Part shown: positions 19,139 through 28,532 of the stretch, piece by piece | Numbering within the stretch: position 1 is the first letter of the stretch | Layout: the number at the start of each line of letters is the position of its first letter | Origin: Dethiobacter sp. | GTDB lineage: Bacteria; Bacillota_D; Dethiobacteria; Dethiobacterales; Dethiobacteraceae | Length of the DNA stretch: 64,000 nucleotides | Direction of reading: 5' to 3' | Assembly: GCA_018333395.1 (NCBI GenBank) | Contig: JAGXSQ010000155.1 | Coordinates: 1-64,000 of the forward strand | The notes under the pieces: generated by a model | Told to the model about the DNA's origin: nothing | Databases searched by the model: none | What the model saw: only the letters and a program-made list of their open reading frames with translations | Position numbers and translations under genes: made by a program

Positions 19139-20242
19139 TCAAAGTAGACAACCAAGTTCTTCCGTTAGAGCAAAAAGACACCCGCTGACCAGAGAGTGGC
19201 CGCCAAGCAACAGCGGCAGGCCACAGCTTACGGCGGCGTGGGTAAACTCCCTCGTCCAGACGTCGCTGACTTTTTCGTACTGCCCAAGGTCGGAATAAAA
19301 ACGGTCAGCATCGGAGAGTTCCCTTTTCAGGTGGGCAAAAAGGACGCGCGTGTCGATAAGTGCGGCTTGAGCCACACGAGCAAGCGCCTGGAAGAATTTT
19401 TCCGGCCCGGCCTCCATCAGCCAAAATCCTAGCAGCGAGACGACCTCACCACTTTCCAGGCGTCCCAGCGCCTTCATGCCGCGCTCCTCAGAAAAGACGC
19501 GTAGGCGTACCTTAAAATGGCTGTTGAGGCGGGCCATAGCCGGGGCACCTACCCGGCCGATCAAGGCCAGCTCCAGGTAGTCGCCCCGCAGCACGTCTTT
19601 CAGGCGCTCAACTCCTGTCAGGTCAAGCGAGAGCGCCGCCAGAGCGGCACGAAGATGAGCGCCGCCAAAGGGAGAGGCCCCCAGAACAAGCAGATCGCTT
19701 GGCGTGTCAATGTCAAACTGTGATCCCAGCGTGGCCGGCATCAATACCTGCTCAAAGCGCGCCTCATAGCGCAGCAGCAAGGCCAGGCTGTTGTCGGTGG
19801 CCGGTAGCGGGTAGCGACGCAGGGCTGTGGCCGGGTTAAAGCCGATGATGTCGGCCGACTGGACGTTGTTCGTCACGAAACGGCCCTGTTTTTCCAGCAC
19901 CCGGCGGCAGGCGAGCGCCAGCTCTTCCCGGCTGATAAGCGGCACCGCCGCACCACCGAGGCAAAGTACCGGCCCGATGTGCTGCTCGTCTACCAGCTCC
20001 AACAACTGTCGGCCAAAATGGAAGTGGGTAGGCGGCAGCCTGTTGACCTTGACGTAAAAGCGCGGGTCCGTGCTAAGCTGGGCAAGCTCAGGCCGGTTAG
20101 TGACCAAGAAAACCCGGGCTACTTCCGGAAGCGAGAGGAGCTTAGGCACGCTGTCGGCCAGCGCGCCGTGTCGGACGCGGACCAGCATTTCCTCCACGGG
20201 ACTCTGCGGGTAATTTCCTTCAAAGATAACGGCGTCAAGCAA
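19139..20242 (-). CDS. conserved hypothetical protein
   Basis: A 367-residue protein with no certain family. The first ~200 residues have alternating strands and helices (ARVFLVTNRPELAQ, GPVLCLGGAAVPLISREELA, TDNSLALLLRYEARFEQVLM, QFDIDTPSDLLVLG), which loosely recalls a nucleotidyltransferase Rossmann-like fold; the rest is helical. No catalytic motif can be named. The start is a TTG at 20242 with GGAG 11 bases upstream. The hpf terminator lies immediately upstream, so it needs its own promoter or read-through. Confidence 0.6.
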   Translation of the reverse strand: MLDAVIFEGNYPQSPVEEMLVRVRHGALADSVPKLLSLPEVARVFLVTNRPELAQLSTDPRFYVKVNRLPPTHFHFGRQLLELVDEQHIGPVLCLGGAAVPLISREELALACRRVLEKQGRFVTNNVQSADIIGFNPATALRRYPLPATDNSLALLLRYEARFEQVLMPATLGSQFDIDTPSDLLVLGASPFGGAHLRAALAALSLDLTGVERLKDVLRGDYLELALIGRVGAPAMARLNSHFKVRLRVFSEERGMKALGRLESGEVVSLLGFWLMEAGPEKFFQALARVAQAALIDTRVLFAHLKRELSDADRFYSDLGQYEKVSDVWTREFTHAAVSCGLPLLLGGHSLVSGCLFALTEELGCLL

Positions 20243-20261
20243 AAAAAATCACGCTCCAGAT

Positions 20262-20286
20262 AAAAAGCCGGCGGTAGCCGGCTTTT
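20262..20286 (-). terminator. intrinsic terminator of hpf
   Basis: Hairpin GCCGGC-TACC-GCCGGC followed by TTTTTA on the minus strand, beginning at the hpf stop codon. A strong rho-independent terminator. Confidence 0.85.
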
Positions 20287-20818
20287 AGAGTTTTATAGTA
20301 GGTTCAATTAAACCGTAGCTCCCGTCCCTGCGGCGGTAGACCACGTTCACTTCGTCGGTATCGGCGTTGGCAAAAACATAGAAGTCGTGACCGAGCAGGT
20401 TCATCTGTAAAACAGCCTCCTCAACAGGCATCGGCTTGACGAGGAAGCGCTTTGTTTTGACGATCGGCATTTCCACCTCTTCGGTTACAGGCGGCAGTTC
20501 GGCCAGCGCTCTAAGCCCGCCCTGGCGCGGTTTCCGGTTGATTCTTGTCTTGTATTTAGCTATCTGGCGCTCAAGTTTGTCAACTACCATGTCAATAGAA
20601 GCGTACATGTCATTAGTGGCCTCCTCGGCCCGCAGAATCATGCCGTTGACCCCCACGGTCACCTCCACCGTGTGTATGCCGCGGACAGCGCCTAGCGTTA
20701 CCTGCGCCTCTGTACTTACATCGAAGTATTTGTTAATCTTACTGATTTTTTTCTGCACATACTCCTTAAGAGCCGCAGTAATTTCCAGATTGTTTTTACC
20801 CCTGACCATCAGTTCCAT
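20285..20818 (-). CDS. hpf: ribosome hibernation-promoting factor, long form
   Basis: Binds 70S ribosomes and drives formation of inactive 100S dimers in slow growth. The 177-residue length is the long form found in Gram-positive bacteria. The N-terminal ribosome-binding domain includes VRGKNNLEITAALKEYVQKKI and the C-terminal dimerisation domain carries PMPVEEAVLQMNLLGHDFYVF and VVYRRRDGSYGLIEP. The ATG at 20818 has AGGGAG 8 bases upstream; the frame is open further upstream but that part is non-coding leader. It stands alone between two terminators. Confidence 0.95.
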   Translation of the reverse strand: MELMVRGKNNLEITAALKEYVQKKISKINKYFDVSTEAQVTLGAVRGIHTVEVTVGVNGMILRAEEATNDMYASIDMVVDKLERQIAKYKTRINRKPRQGGLRALAELPPVTEEVEMPIVKTKRFLVKPMPVEEAVLQMNLLGHDFYVFANADTDEVNVVYRRRDGSYGLIEPTIKL

Positions 20819-20937
20819 CTGTCTATCTCCCTTCAGCTTTTTATTAGTATTCACTGTAACCGGGAAAAATCCTGCCACCCAAACCAAAGAACGGCAGATT
20901 CCCGGCACAATCTGCTCTCCGTCATTCCTTTTCCATG

Positions 20938-20969
20938 AAAAAATCCCAAAAGCAACTTTTGGGATTTTT
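20938..20969 (-). terminator. intrinsic terminator of the cold-shock gene
   Basis: AAAAATCCCAAAAG and CTTTTGGGATTTTT arms around CAA form a 14-bp stem flanked by A- and T-runs, so it can work on both strands. It separates csp from hpf. Confidence 0.85.
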
Positions 20970-20997
20970 AAGGCCATATGTCAGGTCGCCTGAGCGG

Positions 20998-21204
20998 CTA
21001 ACCTACTTTAGTCACGTTGGCCGCCTGGGCACCACGAGTACCTTCCACAACGTCAAACTGAACCTGCTCGCCTTCGGAAAGAGATTTAAAGCCCTTCTCC
21101 TGAATGGCGGAATAGTGGACGAATACGTCGCCCCCGTCTTCCCGCTCAATAAACCCGTAGCCTTTTTCCTGATTAAACCATTTGACCTTACCGAACACTT
21201 TCAT
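20998..21204 (-). CDS. cold-shock domain protein
   Basis: A 68-residue single-stranded nucleic acid binding protein of the CspA/CspD type. RNP1 (KGYGFIER) and RNP2 (DVFVHYSAI) are both visible after the opening [21 protein letters not shown] lies directly before the ATG at 21204; upstream in-frame residues are leader. Likely an RNA chaperone. It has its own terminator. Confidence 0.95.
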   Translation of the reverse strand: MKVFGKVKWFNQEKGYGFIEREDGGDVFVHYSAIQEKGFKSLSEGEQVQFDVVEGTRGAQAANVTKVG

Positions 21205-21298
21205 TCCTCCTAGAAAAATAAAACTTGCCAGCGTGACACCGGCACAAAAATAAGGTATCACATCAGTGCCGCAAAGTCAACTACATAACGCGACCGTT

Positions 21299-21991
21299 TT
21301 AGCGCCCGATTACCGCCAGATAAACAGCGCTGGCGCCAGCGTTAAGCAGTGCTTCTGCCGCATAGTGTGCCGTAGCGCCTGTAGTCAGCAGGTCGTCCAC
21401 CAGCAGGATATTGCCCGACAAGGCAGTCCCAGGCACACCGGCAAAGGCCTCCTGCACATTTCCCCAACGCTCCGCCGCGCCAAGGCGCGTCTGGCTCTTG
21501 GTAGACCTCGTCCTGACGAGAGCTACTTTCAGCGGAACATCGAGCTCCGTGCCAATAACCTGCGCCAGCAACAGTGACTGGTCGTAGCCGCGATCCGACC
21601 GCCGCCGCGGGTGGAGCGGCACGGGAACTACGGCGGAAAATGCCGGCCAGGGACAACGGCGGATCTGCCGAGCCAGCAACCGTCCCAGTGGTCCCGCCAG
21701 GTGCATCTGCCCGCCGTATTTATACCTGTGAATCACTGCTTTCAGGCGGCCGCGGTACAAATCTGCCGCGCAGGTGCCGGTAAAAGCAAGTCGCAGCCCG
21801 CGGCAGGCCTGACACTTGGCTCCTCGCTCCGGCAGCACGTAGCCACAACGGCGGCAGCAGCAGGCCGGGTCAGGCATCGCCGCCAGGCAGGCAACACAAA
21901 AATCAGTCTGAGCGCCATTGTCAGGGCGCCGGCGGCACAGAACGCACCGAGGGGGAAAGAACAAGTCTAAAAGCAGAGGTAACAGACGCAA
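21299..21991 (-). CDS. comF: ComF family phosphoribosyltransferase-like protein
   Basis: A 230-residue ComF-type protein, linked in relatives to DNA uptake during competence. The N terminus has paired cysteines for zinc (CVLCRRR, CVAC, CCCRRCG, CQAC), followed by a phosphoribosyltransferase fold with the PRPP loop NILLVDDLLTTGATAHYAAE. Also seen are VVPVPLHPRRRSDRGYDQS and KSQTRLGAAERWGNV, typical of the family. It follows recD2 by 24 bp on the same strand. Confidence 0.92.
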   Translation of the reverse strand: MRLLPLLLDLFFPPRCVLCRRRPDNGAQTDFCVACLAAMPDPACCCRRCGYVLPERGAKCQACRGLRLAFTGTCAADLYRGRLKAVIHRYKYGGQMHLAGPLGRLLARQIRRCPWPAFSAVVPVPLHPRRRSDRGYDQSLLLAQVIGTELDVPLKVALVRTRSTKSQTRLGAAERWGNVQEAFAGVPGTALSGNILLVDDLLTTGATAHYAAEALLNAGASAVYLAVIGR

Positions 21992-22015
21992 AGATGCTTT
22001 TCACCCCACTTGTCC

Positions 22016-24181
22016 CTAACCGTTTAATCTGGCTGCCAGCCTTGTATAGCGTGTCTCGACCTTGTTGTTACGCACGGCAATCGCCAGTGCTTTCCTGGTA
22101 CCCACCAGCACTACCAGCTCCTTGGCTCTGGTGATAGCGGTGTAAAGCAGATTTCTCTGTAGCAGGACATAGTGTTGCGTAACCACCGGCAGAATAACTA
22201 CCGGGTACTCGCTGCCCTGACTTTTGTGGACCGAAACAGCGTAGGAAAGAACCAGCTCCTCCAGTTCAGCCAGGTCGTAAAGCACTTCACGCAACCCGCT
22301 CACATCCGGATAACAGACAGTCAGCTCTCCGTCTTCCAGGTTAAGATAGGTTATACTGCCAATATCACCGTTGAACACTTCTTTCTGGTAGTTATTACGA
22401 ATTTGCATTACCTTGTCGCCCAAACGAAAAATGGTCTGCCCCACCCGCAGCTCCGTCTTGTGGGGTGCCGGCGGGTTTAGTCGCTGCTGTAGGTGCAGAT
22501 TAAGATTTTCCACGCCCAAGACGGTCCGGCGCATCGGACTTAGGACTTGAATGTCGTTGATGGCGTCCTTATTTCTGTACCGGGGCAAGCGGCGGCTGCA
22601 CAGATCCAGGATTTGCTCCAGAATCTGTTCCGGCTCGCTTTGACTGATAAAACAGAATTCGCCTGATGATCCTTCCCACTGCGGCAACTGCCCGGCATTA
22701 ACCAGATGCGCATTAGTAACGATGGCACTCCTCTCTGCCTGGCGGAAAATCTGTTCCAGCCTGGCAACCGGCACGCTCCCTGAGGCGATAATCTCTCGCA
22801 GGACATTGCCCGGGCCCACGGAGGGCAGTTGGTCGGCGTCACCTACCAAAATCAGCCGGCAGCCCGCCGGAATCGCCTTGAGCAGTTGGCAGAAAAGGAG
22901 TACGTCCACCATGGAAACCTCATCAACAATGAGCACATGGGCGCGCAAAGGCCTCGCTTCATCACGCTGGAAACGATAGCCCTCACCCTCACTGTAGGCA
23001 TACTCCAGCAGGCGGTGGATCGTCTTGGCCTCCCTGCCCGTCGCTTCCGTCATCCGCTTGGCAGCGCGGCCGGTAGGAGCAGCCAGCAGCACTTCCAGCC
23101 CCTGGCGGGCAAACAAAGCGAGCAGTGATTTGGTGGTCGTCGTTTTGCCCGTACCGGGCCCGCCGGTAATGACCAGCAACCCGTGCGAGAGCGCCTGCAG
23201 CACCGCCTGTCGCTGCCCTTCAGACAGGCCCGCGATTGCTTCTTCCGACGCCAGCGGGTCCGGCGCCTCAGAAAAGCTGTAGCGCGCCAGTTCCCGTAGC
23301 TTATGAGCCGCATAGCGTTCTGCGTGATAAAGCGGTGCCAGATAAGCCGCCGTTCCGCCGGGAAGGCCCTCGAGCACGAGCAGCCCGTCTTGCGCCAAGC
23401 GCTTCAACTGTTTTTCCATAAGTTCTGCCCACTCGCTGTCTTCCTCTAAGTCAAGCGCCTCCCAAACTCGGCTAAATAGCTCCTCCACCGGAAGAAAGAC
23501 ATGTCCTTCATCCTGCGCTTGATTTAACAGATAAAGCAGAGCCGCACGGAGACGATGGGACGAGGCTGGAGCAAAACCCATCTCCAGCGCGATTTTGTCG
23601 GCCGTGCGGAAGCCTACGCCAAAGACGTCTTCCGCGAGCTGGTAAGGATTTTTACTGACGATATCCTTGGTGGCCTCCCCGTATTTCCGGTAAATACGAG
23701 CGGCGTACCCGGGGCCGACGCCAAAGCCCTGCAAAAAAGACATGACCCGCATGATTTCGCGCCGCTCTCGCAAAGAAGCCGCAATCATCGTGGCCCGCTT
23801 TTCACCGATCCCCTCTAACGCTGTAAGACGCGCCGGCTCCTTTTCTAACACATCGAGCGCCTGAGCGCCAAAAGCATGGACAATTTTTTCTGCTGTAGCG
23901 GGCCCTACGCCCTTCACCTGCCCGGAGGAGAGAAAGCGCAAAATTCCCTTGACGTTTTGCGGGGCCGCGGATTCGTAAGCCGTCGCCTTAAACTGGCGGC
24001 CATATTCCGGGTGCTCTGACCACTCGCCATCTAGGAGCAGTTGCTCGCCCACGCTGAAACGCGGCAGATTGCCGATAATAGTGTGCAGTGTTTCGTCGCA
24101 GGCGCGCAGGCGGGCGACCATAAAAAAAGTAGCGTCGTTATAGTAAGTGACTCTTTCCAGAACTCCCTCCAGCTTGGGCAT
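22016..24181 (-). CDS. recD2: RecD2-type DNA helicase
   Basis: ATP-dependent 5'-3' DNA helicase of the RecD2 class found in bacteria without RecBC pairing; helps genome maintenance. The product is 721 residues. The N-terminal region has the helix-hairpin-helix repeats (SSGQVKGVGPATAEKIVHAF, LTALEGIGEKRATMI). The helicase core has Walker A VITGGPGTGKTTTTKSL, Walker B HVLIVDEVSMVDV, GDADQLPSVGPG and a C-terminal SYAVSVHKSQGSEYPVVI. The ATG at 24181 is preceded by GGAGGGGAAC; the frame could extend 8 codons further but without a better site. Confidence 0.95.
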   Translation of the reverse strand: MPKLEGVLERVTYYNDATFFMVARLRACDETLHTIIGNLPRFSVGEQLLLDGEWSEHPEYGRQFKATAYESAAPQNVKGILRFLSSGQVKGVGPATAEKIVHAFGAQALDVLEKEPARLTALEGIGEKRATMIAASLRERREIMRVMSFLQGFGVGPGYAARIYRKYGEATKDIVSKNPYQLAEDVFGVGFRTADKIALEMGFAPASSHRLRAALLYLLNQAQDEGHVFLPVEELFSRVWEALDLEEDSEWAELMEKQLKRLAQDGLLVLEGLPGGTAAYLAPLYHAERYAAHKLRELARYSFSEAPDPLASEEAIAGLSEGQRQAVLQALSHGLLVITGGPGTGKTTTTKSLLALFARQGLEVLLAAPTGRAAKRMTEATGREAKTIHRLLEYAYSEGEGYRFQRDEARPLRAHVLIVDEVSMVDVLLFCQLLKAIPAGCRLILVGDADQLPSVGPGNVLREIIASGSVPVARLEQIFRQAERSAIVTNAHLVNAGQLPQWEGSSGEFCFISQSEPEQILEQILDLCSRRLPRYRNKDAINDIQVLSPMRRTVLGVENLNLHLQQRLNPPAPHKTELRVGQTIFRLGDKVMQIRNNYQKEVFNGDIGSITYLNLEDGELTVCYPDVSGLREVLYDLAELEELVLSYAVSVHKSQGSEYPVVILPVVTQHYVLLQRNLLYTAITRAKELVVLVGTRKALAIAVRNNKVETRYTRLAARLNG

Positions 24182-24278
24182 AAGTTCCCCTCCACGCGGA
24201 AACATTCCACGTTGACGCTCTTAATCCTGCCTATACCCGCCCATTATGTACGGGGAGAGCAGAAACCCTCCCCGCCCT

Positions 24279-24500
24279 CTATTGGAAAGAAGCGATTTCC
24301 ACTACTTCCCGGGCAATCCGGCTGGCGCGTTCTTTTACCGTCAGAGCGCCTCCGTTGCTCTGGAAAATATTCCTGGCAATCACCAGATCCATGACAGCAG
24401 CCACAGCCCCCACCGTCAGATTGGTACGGGGATTGGCCAGAGCAATACTAAACGTCGATCCCCCCTCATTGCGAAAGACCAGTTGCAAAGTTTGTTCCAT
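24279..24500 (-). CDS. DUF2922 family protein
   Basis: A 73-residue protein opening MEQTLQLVFRNEGGSTFSIA and containing NPRTNLTVGAVAAVMDLVI, the DUF2922 pattern. Function unknown. GGAGGTGAGC precedes the ATG at 24500. It follows the DUF1659 gene by 36 bp; these two families regularly occur side by side in Bacillota. Confidence 0.85.
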   Translation of the reverse strand: MEQTLQLVFRNEGGSTFSIALANPRTNLTVGAVAAVMDLVIARNIFQSNGGALTVKERASRIAREVVEIASFQ

Positions 24501-24536
24501 TTGCTCACCTCCCCTCCTTTTCGCAAGACGCAAGCG

Positions 24537-24761
24537 TTACTGGCGAAGCAACTCCCCGTCGTCTAGGCGACGCAGGTAGCTTACCGGCAGCGACTGCAGT
24601 GAGAGCAACGCCTGCACAACGTCATACACGTCCTGGTGGCTTGTTTCCGGGCGGATACGCCCAAACATCCGGTTGACGTAAACAGGATTCCCCTGCTCAT
24701 CCACGCCGCTTTGCAACCTAACCTGACAGCGGGTAAACCCTTTGGCCAAGATAACCGACAT
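24537..24761 (-). CDS. DUF1659 family protein
   Basis: A 74-residue protein (MSVILAKGFTRCQVRLQSGV ... ETSHQDVYDVVQALLSLQS) of the DUF1659 type, function unknown, paired with the DUF2922 gene downstream. GGGAGGGAAG lies before the ATG at 24761; longer in-frame starts would run into the metK terminator region. Confidence 0.85.
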   Translation of the reverse strand: MSVILAKGFTRCQVRLQSGVDEQGNPVYVNRMFGRIRPETSHQDVYDVVQALLSLQSLPVSYLRRLDDGELLRQ

Positions 24762-24853
24762 TTTCTTCCCTCCCTTCCGTCGCCAGAGCGACAGTTTAAT
24801 TATAGGCGGAGGCAAGAAGTGGTGGCAAATGCCGACTTTGCGCAAAATAGCGG

Positions 24854-24884
24854 CCAAAAAAATACCGCCAAGCGCAAACTTGGC
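24854..24884 (-). terminator. probable terminator downstream of metK
   Basis: On the minus strand GCCAAG-TTTGCG-CTTGGC is followed by GGTA and then seven T. The four-base gap before the T-run makes it a moderate candidate. It lies 60 bp past the metK stop and before the DUF1659 gene. Confidence 0.5.
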
Positions 24885-24944
24885 AGTAGGACATACTTTT
24901 ACTGCTTAAACTGGCAAAGATATAGCCGCTCTTTCTCTAATTAA

Positions 24945-26141
24945 TTACCTTAACCCCGCCTCACGACGCAAAAGCTCAGCCTTGTCCGTCTGCTCCCACG
25001 GCAGGTCAAGGTCATCGCGACCAAAATGGCCGTAGGCGGCCACTTGCTTGTAAATGGGCCGGCGCAGGTTGAGGTTTTGGATAATGGCGGCAGGACGCAG
25101 GTCAAAATAGGCGCGGATAAGGGCCACAATTTTTTCCTCTTCCACCCGTCCTGTGCCAAATGTTTCCACCATCAGGGAGAGCGGATTGGCCACGCCGATC
25201 GCATAGGCCAGCTGCACCTCACACTTGTCGGCCATCCCGGCAGCAACAATATTTTTAGCCACATAGCGTGCGGCATAAGCGGCAGAACGATCCACTTTGG
25301 TCGGGTCCTTACCAGAGAACGCCCCGCCACCATGGCGGGCATAGCCACCATAAGTGTCCACGATGATTTTGCGGCCGGTCAGTCCGGCATCACCTTGCGG
25401 TCCGCCGACCACAAACCGCCCGGTGGGGTTAATAAAATAGCGCGTATCGTTCTCTAGGTAGGCCGCCGGTACTACCTGGAAAACAACGGTTTCCAGAATA
25501 TCTTTTCTAATTTTCTCCATCTCCACGTCCTCATGGTGCTGGGCAGAAACAACGACAGTGGTAATGCTTTGCGGCTTGCCGTCCACATACTTGACCGTAA
25601 CTTGGGTCTTGCCGTCAGGCCGCAGGTAGGGGAGCGTTTTATTTTTGCGTACTTCGGCTAGACGCCGGGCTAGCTTGTGGGCCATGGCAATCGGTAATGG
25701 CATCAGCTCCGCCGTTTCGTTACAGGCAAAGCCAAACATCATTCCCTGGTCACCGGCGCCAATAGCTTCTAGGTCTTCTTCCCGCAACTCACCGCATTTA
25801 GACTCTAGGCTTCGGTCAACGCCAAGAGCGATGTCGGGGGATTGTTCGTCTATAGAGGTCAGCACGGCACATGTATCGCCATCAAACCCGTATTTGGCCC
25901 GGGTATAACCGATACCCTTGACCGTGTCGCGGACGAGGCGCGGAATATCCACATAACAAGCGGTCGTGATTTCACCTGCCACCAGCACTAGTCCCGTGGT
26001 GACAGAAGTCTCGGCCGCCACCCGCGCCTGCGGGTCTTTCGCCAGAATGGCGTCCAGAATAGCGTCTGAAATCTGGTCCGAAACCTTGTCTGGATGTCCT
26101 TCAGTAACTGACTCCGAGGTAAACAGAAAATTTTTGCCCAT
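24945..26141 (-). CDS. metK: S-adenosylmethionine synthetase
   Basis: Makes S-adenosylmethionine from methionine and ATP. The 398-residue product shows [21 protein letters not shown] at the N terminus (quoted in part), the ATP-binding [16 protein letters not shown] motif and the P-loop-like [19 protein letters not shown]. The start is the ATG at 26141 with GGAGGAATC before it. A SAM-I riboswitch and terminator stand upstream, so expression falls when SAM is plentiful. In this organism methyl groups arise from CO2 via methyl-THF, which links the gene to the acs operon at the end of the window. Confidence 0.97.
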   Translation of the reverse strand: MGKNFLFTSESVTEGHPDKVSDQISDAILDAILAKDPQARVAAETSVTTGLVLVAGEITTACYVDIPRLVRDTVKGIGYTRAKYGFDGDTCAVLTSIDEQSPDIALGVDRSLESKCGELREEDLEAIGAGDQGMMFGFACNETAELMPLPIAMAHKLARRLAEVRKNKTLPYLRPDGKTQVTVKYVDGKPQSITTVVVSAQHHEDVEMEKIRKDILETVVFQVVPAAYLENDTRYFINPTGRFVVGGPQGDAGLTGRKIIVDTYGGYARHGGGAFSGKDPTKVDRSAAYAARYVAKNIVAAGMADKCEVQLAYAIGVANPLSLMVETFGTGRVEEEKIVALIRAYFDLRPAAIIQNLNLRRPIYKQVAAYGHFGRDDLDLPWEQTDKAELLRREAGLR

Positions 26142-26198
26142 TTTGATTCCTCCTAGCTCGCAGCTTAGCTTGCGGCAAACATACAGCAAATAAACAAA

Positions 26199-26238
26199 AT
26201 AAAAGAACCTCTTTGGGTTTTTAAGAGGTTCTTTTTTA
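26199..26238 (-). terminator. riboswitch-controlled terminator ahead of metK
   Basis: AAGAACCTCTT and AAGAGGTTCTT arms with a short loop, followed by TTATTTTG on the minus strand. It sits just downstream of the SAM-I aptamer, where it would stop transcription when SAM is bound. Confidence 0.85.
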
Positions 26239-26245
26239 CAGTAAC

Positions 26246-26348
26246 CTCTCTTATCTCCCCGGGCAAACCCCAGCTGGAATTGGCACCGTGACACAGTCCG
26301 GTTGCCGGGTTTCATCGGGCCAATCCCTCCACCTCTCTGGATAAGAGT
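26246..26348 (-). promoter_or_regulatory. SAM-I (S-box) riboswitch
   Basis: The minus strand reads CTCTTATCCAGAGAGGTGGA, then GGGATTGGCCCGATGAAACC, CGGCAACC, a variable P3/P4 region, and closes with GGGGAGATAAGAG. The P1 pairing CTCTTATC/GATAAGAG and the conserved GATGAAACCCGGCAACC block are those of the SAM-I class. It controls metK through the following terminator. Confidence 0.96.
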
Positions 26349-26406
26349 ATGCGGTTGTGCTCCCAAACAAATGATAACTAAGGCGACTAAGGTTGTCAAC
26401 CTCTTT

Positions 26407-26841
26407 TTATTCGACTTTGTCGACCAACGCAAACATTAACTCGCCTGTGGCCGCCATTTTACCGCCGACGCTGGCCGTGCCGCGTCCTTTACCGATCGGT
26501 CCGCGTGTTTTCATGATTTCCATCTTCAGCAACAACGTATCGCCAGGCAGCACCTGGCGTCTGAACCGCAGGTTGTCAATCCCGGCAAACAGGGCGAGTT
26601 TCCCCTTGTTCTCCTCCAACAACATAAGAGCTGCAGCGCCCACTTGGGCCATAGCTTCTACTATCAGAACACCGGGCATCACTGGCCGCCCTGGGAAATG
26701 TCCCGGAAAGAACGGTTCGTTGATAGTCACGTTTTTGAGGCCGCTGGCCCGTTCGCCCGGAACAACTTCCAAAAGGCGATCCACCATTAAAAAGGGGTAC
26801 CGGTGCGGCAAAATGGCCTGAATGTCCCATTCCTCCCCCAC
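26407..26841 (-). CDS. fabZ: 3-hydroxyacyl-ACP dehydratase FabZ
   Basis: Dehydrates 3-hydroxyacyl-ACP in fatty acid elongation. The 144-residue product has the hot-dog motif [17 protein letters not shown] with the catalytic histidine, [20 protein letters not shown] with the catalytic glutamate, and [12 protein letters not shown]. The start is a GTG with GGAGGGAGC upstream. It stands alone from other fab genes, between the metK riboswitch and a nuclease gene on the same strand. Confidence 0.96.
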   Translation of the reverse strand: MGEEWDIQAILPHRYPFLMVDRLLEVVPGERASGLKNVTINEPFFPGHFPGRPVMPGVLIVEAMAQVGAAALMLLEENKGKLALFAGIDNLRFRRQVLPGDTLLLKMEIMKTRGPIGKGRGTASVGGKMAATGELMFALVDKVE

Positions 26842-26857
26842 AATAGCTCCCTCCTGT

Positions 26858-28456
26858 CTAAAAGAAATTTTCCTCCATACTGACCCTTATTTCCGACAAC
26901 GCCTCCTCCAGCGCCAGCAGACGACCCTCGTCTTCTTCCTCTCTTAATAACGCTTCCAGGCGACAGCTAAACTCTCCGGATACCTGCAGCCACTCGTCCA
27001 ACAACTCCCGCGCCTTGACCCTGGCCAACGCCTGACCGGTAGTAGCCAACTTCCGCGCCAGCGGTTTGAGCTCTATGGCCTCCAAGTAATTGGGGATGTA
27101 GGTAGAAAGCCCCATTTCCCGTTCAATGGCAGTGGAAAAATTCATCAGAACCTCTTCTTCGCCATGAACGAGAATAACCTGTTTTGGTTTTTGGATAAAC
27201 TTGTCGATCCAGGACAAAAGTTCCGAACGGTCAGCGTGAGCGGAGAACCCTTCGATAGCGGCTATGCGGGCGCGGACAGCAATCTCTTCACCGAAAATCC
27301 GGACTTTTTTTGTCCCGTCTTTAAGGCGTCGGCCCAGCGTCCCTTCCGCTTGGTAGCCGACAAAAAGCACCGTCGATTCCCGGCGCCAGAGGTTATGCTT
27401 CAGGTGGTGTTTGATACGCCCGGCATCGCACATGCCGCTGGCAGAGATAATCAGTGCCCCTCCCTGCAGGCGGTTAATGGCCTGCGACTCTTCAGCCGTC
27501 CTGGTAAAAGTTGCTTCCGGGAACCTGAACGGATCCTTCCCGTTAGCGAGCATCTGGCGCATCCGTATGTCAAAACATTCGGGGTGCCGGGTAAAGATTT
27601 CCGTGGCCGAAATGGCCATCGGGCTGTCGATATAGATAGGGAGACGAGGGAGTTGGCCCTGGTGAATAAGTTGGTTCAGAAAATAGAGCAACTCCTGCGT
27701 TCGCCCCACAGCAAAAGACGGAACGACGATATTGCCGCCGACAGCCAGCGTCTCCGTGATGACCTGGCGCAACAGTGTCAGTTTTTGCTCTTCATGTTCA
27801 TGTTCACGAGAGCCGTAAGTCCCCTCGATAACCAGATAGTCGGCTGCTTCCAGCACATCGGGGTTGCGGATAATCGGTTGGTTCGTCTTGCCCAAGTCAC
27901 CCGAAAAAACAATTCTTTGCTGGTTACCGTGTTCCGTGATTAAAAACTCCAGGATAGCCGAACCCAAGATGTGCCCGGCATCATAAAATTTTAAGGAGAT
28001 TTCCGGAGTAAGCACGAGTGTTTTGTGATAGTCGGCACATTGAAAAGATTGAAGCGCAGCATAAGCATCCTCCACCGTATAAAGGGGCTCGACGAGCGGG
28101 CGCCCAGCTCGTTCGTTTTTTCTGTTAAACCATTCTGACTCCATCATCTGGATATGTGCACTGTCAGGGAGCATTAGCCCGGCCAGGTCGGCTGTAGCTT
28201 TGGTCGCCACCACCCGACCGCCAAAGCCGTTTTTAACAAGCCTAGGCAACAAACCGCAATGGTCGACATGGGCATGAGTCAGGACAATGTAATCAATTCC
28301 CTTTGGATTGTACGGGTAGTTACCGAAATTTCTCTCCCGCAGCCGCTTGCTACCCTGGAACATGCCGCAATCGATCAGTATTTTTTTGCCCGCCGCCTCC
28401 AGCAAGAACGAAGAGCCGGTCACAGTACGGGCACCGCCGCAAAAAGTCAGCTTCAT
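26858..28456 (-). CDS. beta-CASP metallo-beta-lactamase fold ribonuclease-like protein
   Basis: A 532-residue hydrolase of the MBL/beta-CASP type (RNA-processing exo/endonuclease family). The MBL metal site [11 protein letters not shown] is near residue 60, FSGDLG follows, and the beta-CASP part carries [30 protein letters not shown] and [15 protein letters not shown]. An unusual C-terminal ~60-residue charged helical tail ([18 protein letters not shown]) is present. The start ATG at 28456 has AAGGAT before it. Substrate is not predictable from sequence. Confidence 0.88.
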   Translation of the reverse strand: MKLTFCGGARTVTGSSFLLEAAGKKILIDCGMFQGSKRLRERNFGNYPYNPKGIDYIVLTHAHVDHCGLLPRLVKNGFGGRVVATKATADLAGLMLPDSAHIQMMESEWFNRKNERAGRPLVEPLYTVEDAYAALQSFQCADYHKTLVLTPEISLKFYDAGHILGSAILEFLITEHGNQQRIVFSGDLGKTNQPIIRNPDVLEAADYLVIEGTYGSREHEHEEQKLTLLRQVITETLAVGGNIVVPSFAVGRTQELLYFLNQLIHQGQLPRLPIYIDSPMAISATEIFTRHPECFDIRMRQMLANGKDPFRFPEATFTRTAEESQAINRLQGGALIISASGMCDAGRIKHHLKHNLWRRESTVLFVGYQAEGTLGRRLKDGTKKVRIFGEEIAVRARIAAIEGFSAHADRSELLSWIDKFIQKPKQVILVHGEEEVLMNFSTAIEREMGLSTYIPNYLEAIELKPLARKLATTGQALARVKARELLDEWLQVSGEFSCRLEALLREEEDEGRLLALEEALSEIRVSMEENFF

Positions 28457-28532
28457 CTTATCCTTAAACCTCCGTTTCTCGTCAGAGGAGCACTGCCTTT
28501 CATATCTTCTGTTTACGTCAGGTTTTCTCTGT

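Noticed and set aside
20819..20977. N-terminal extension of hpf
   Set aside because: The frame is open but lacks family similarity, and AGGGAG precedes the ATG at 20818, which gives the normal length.
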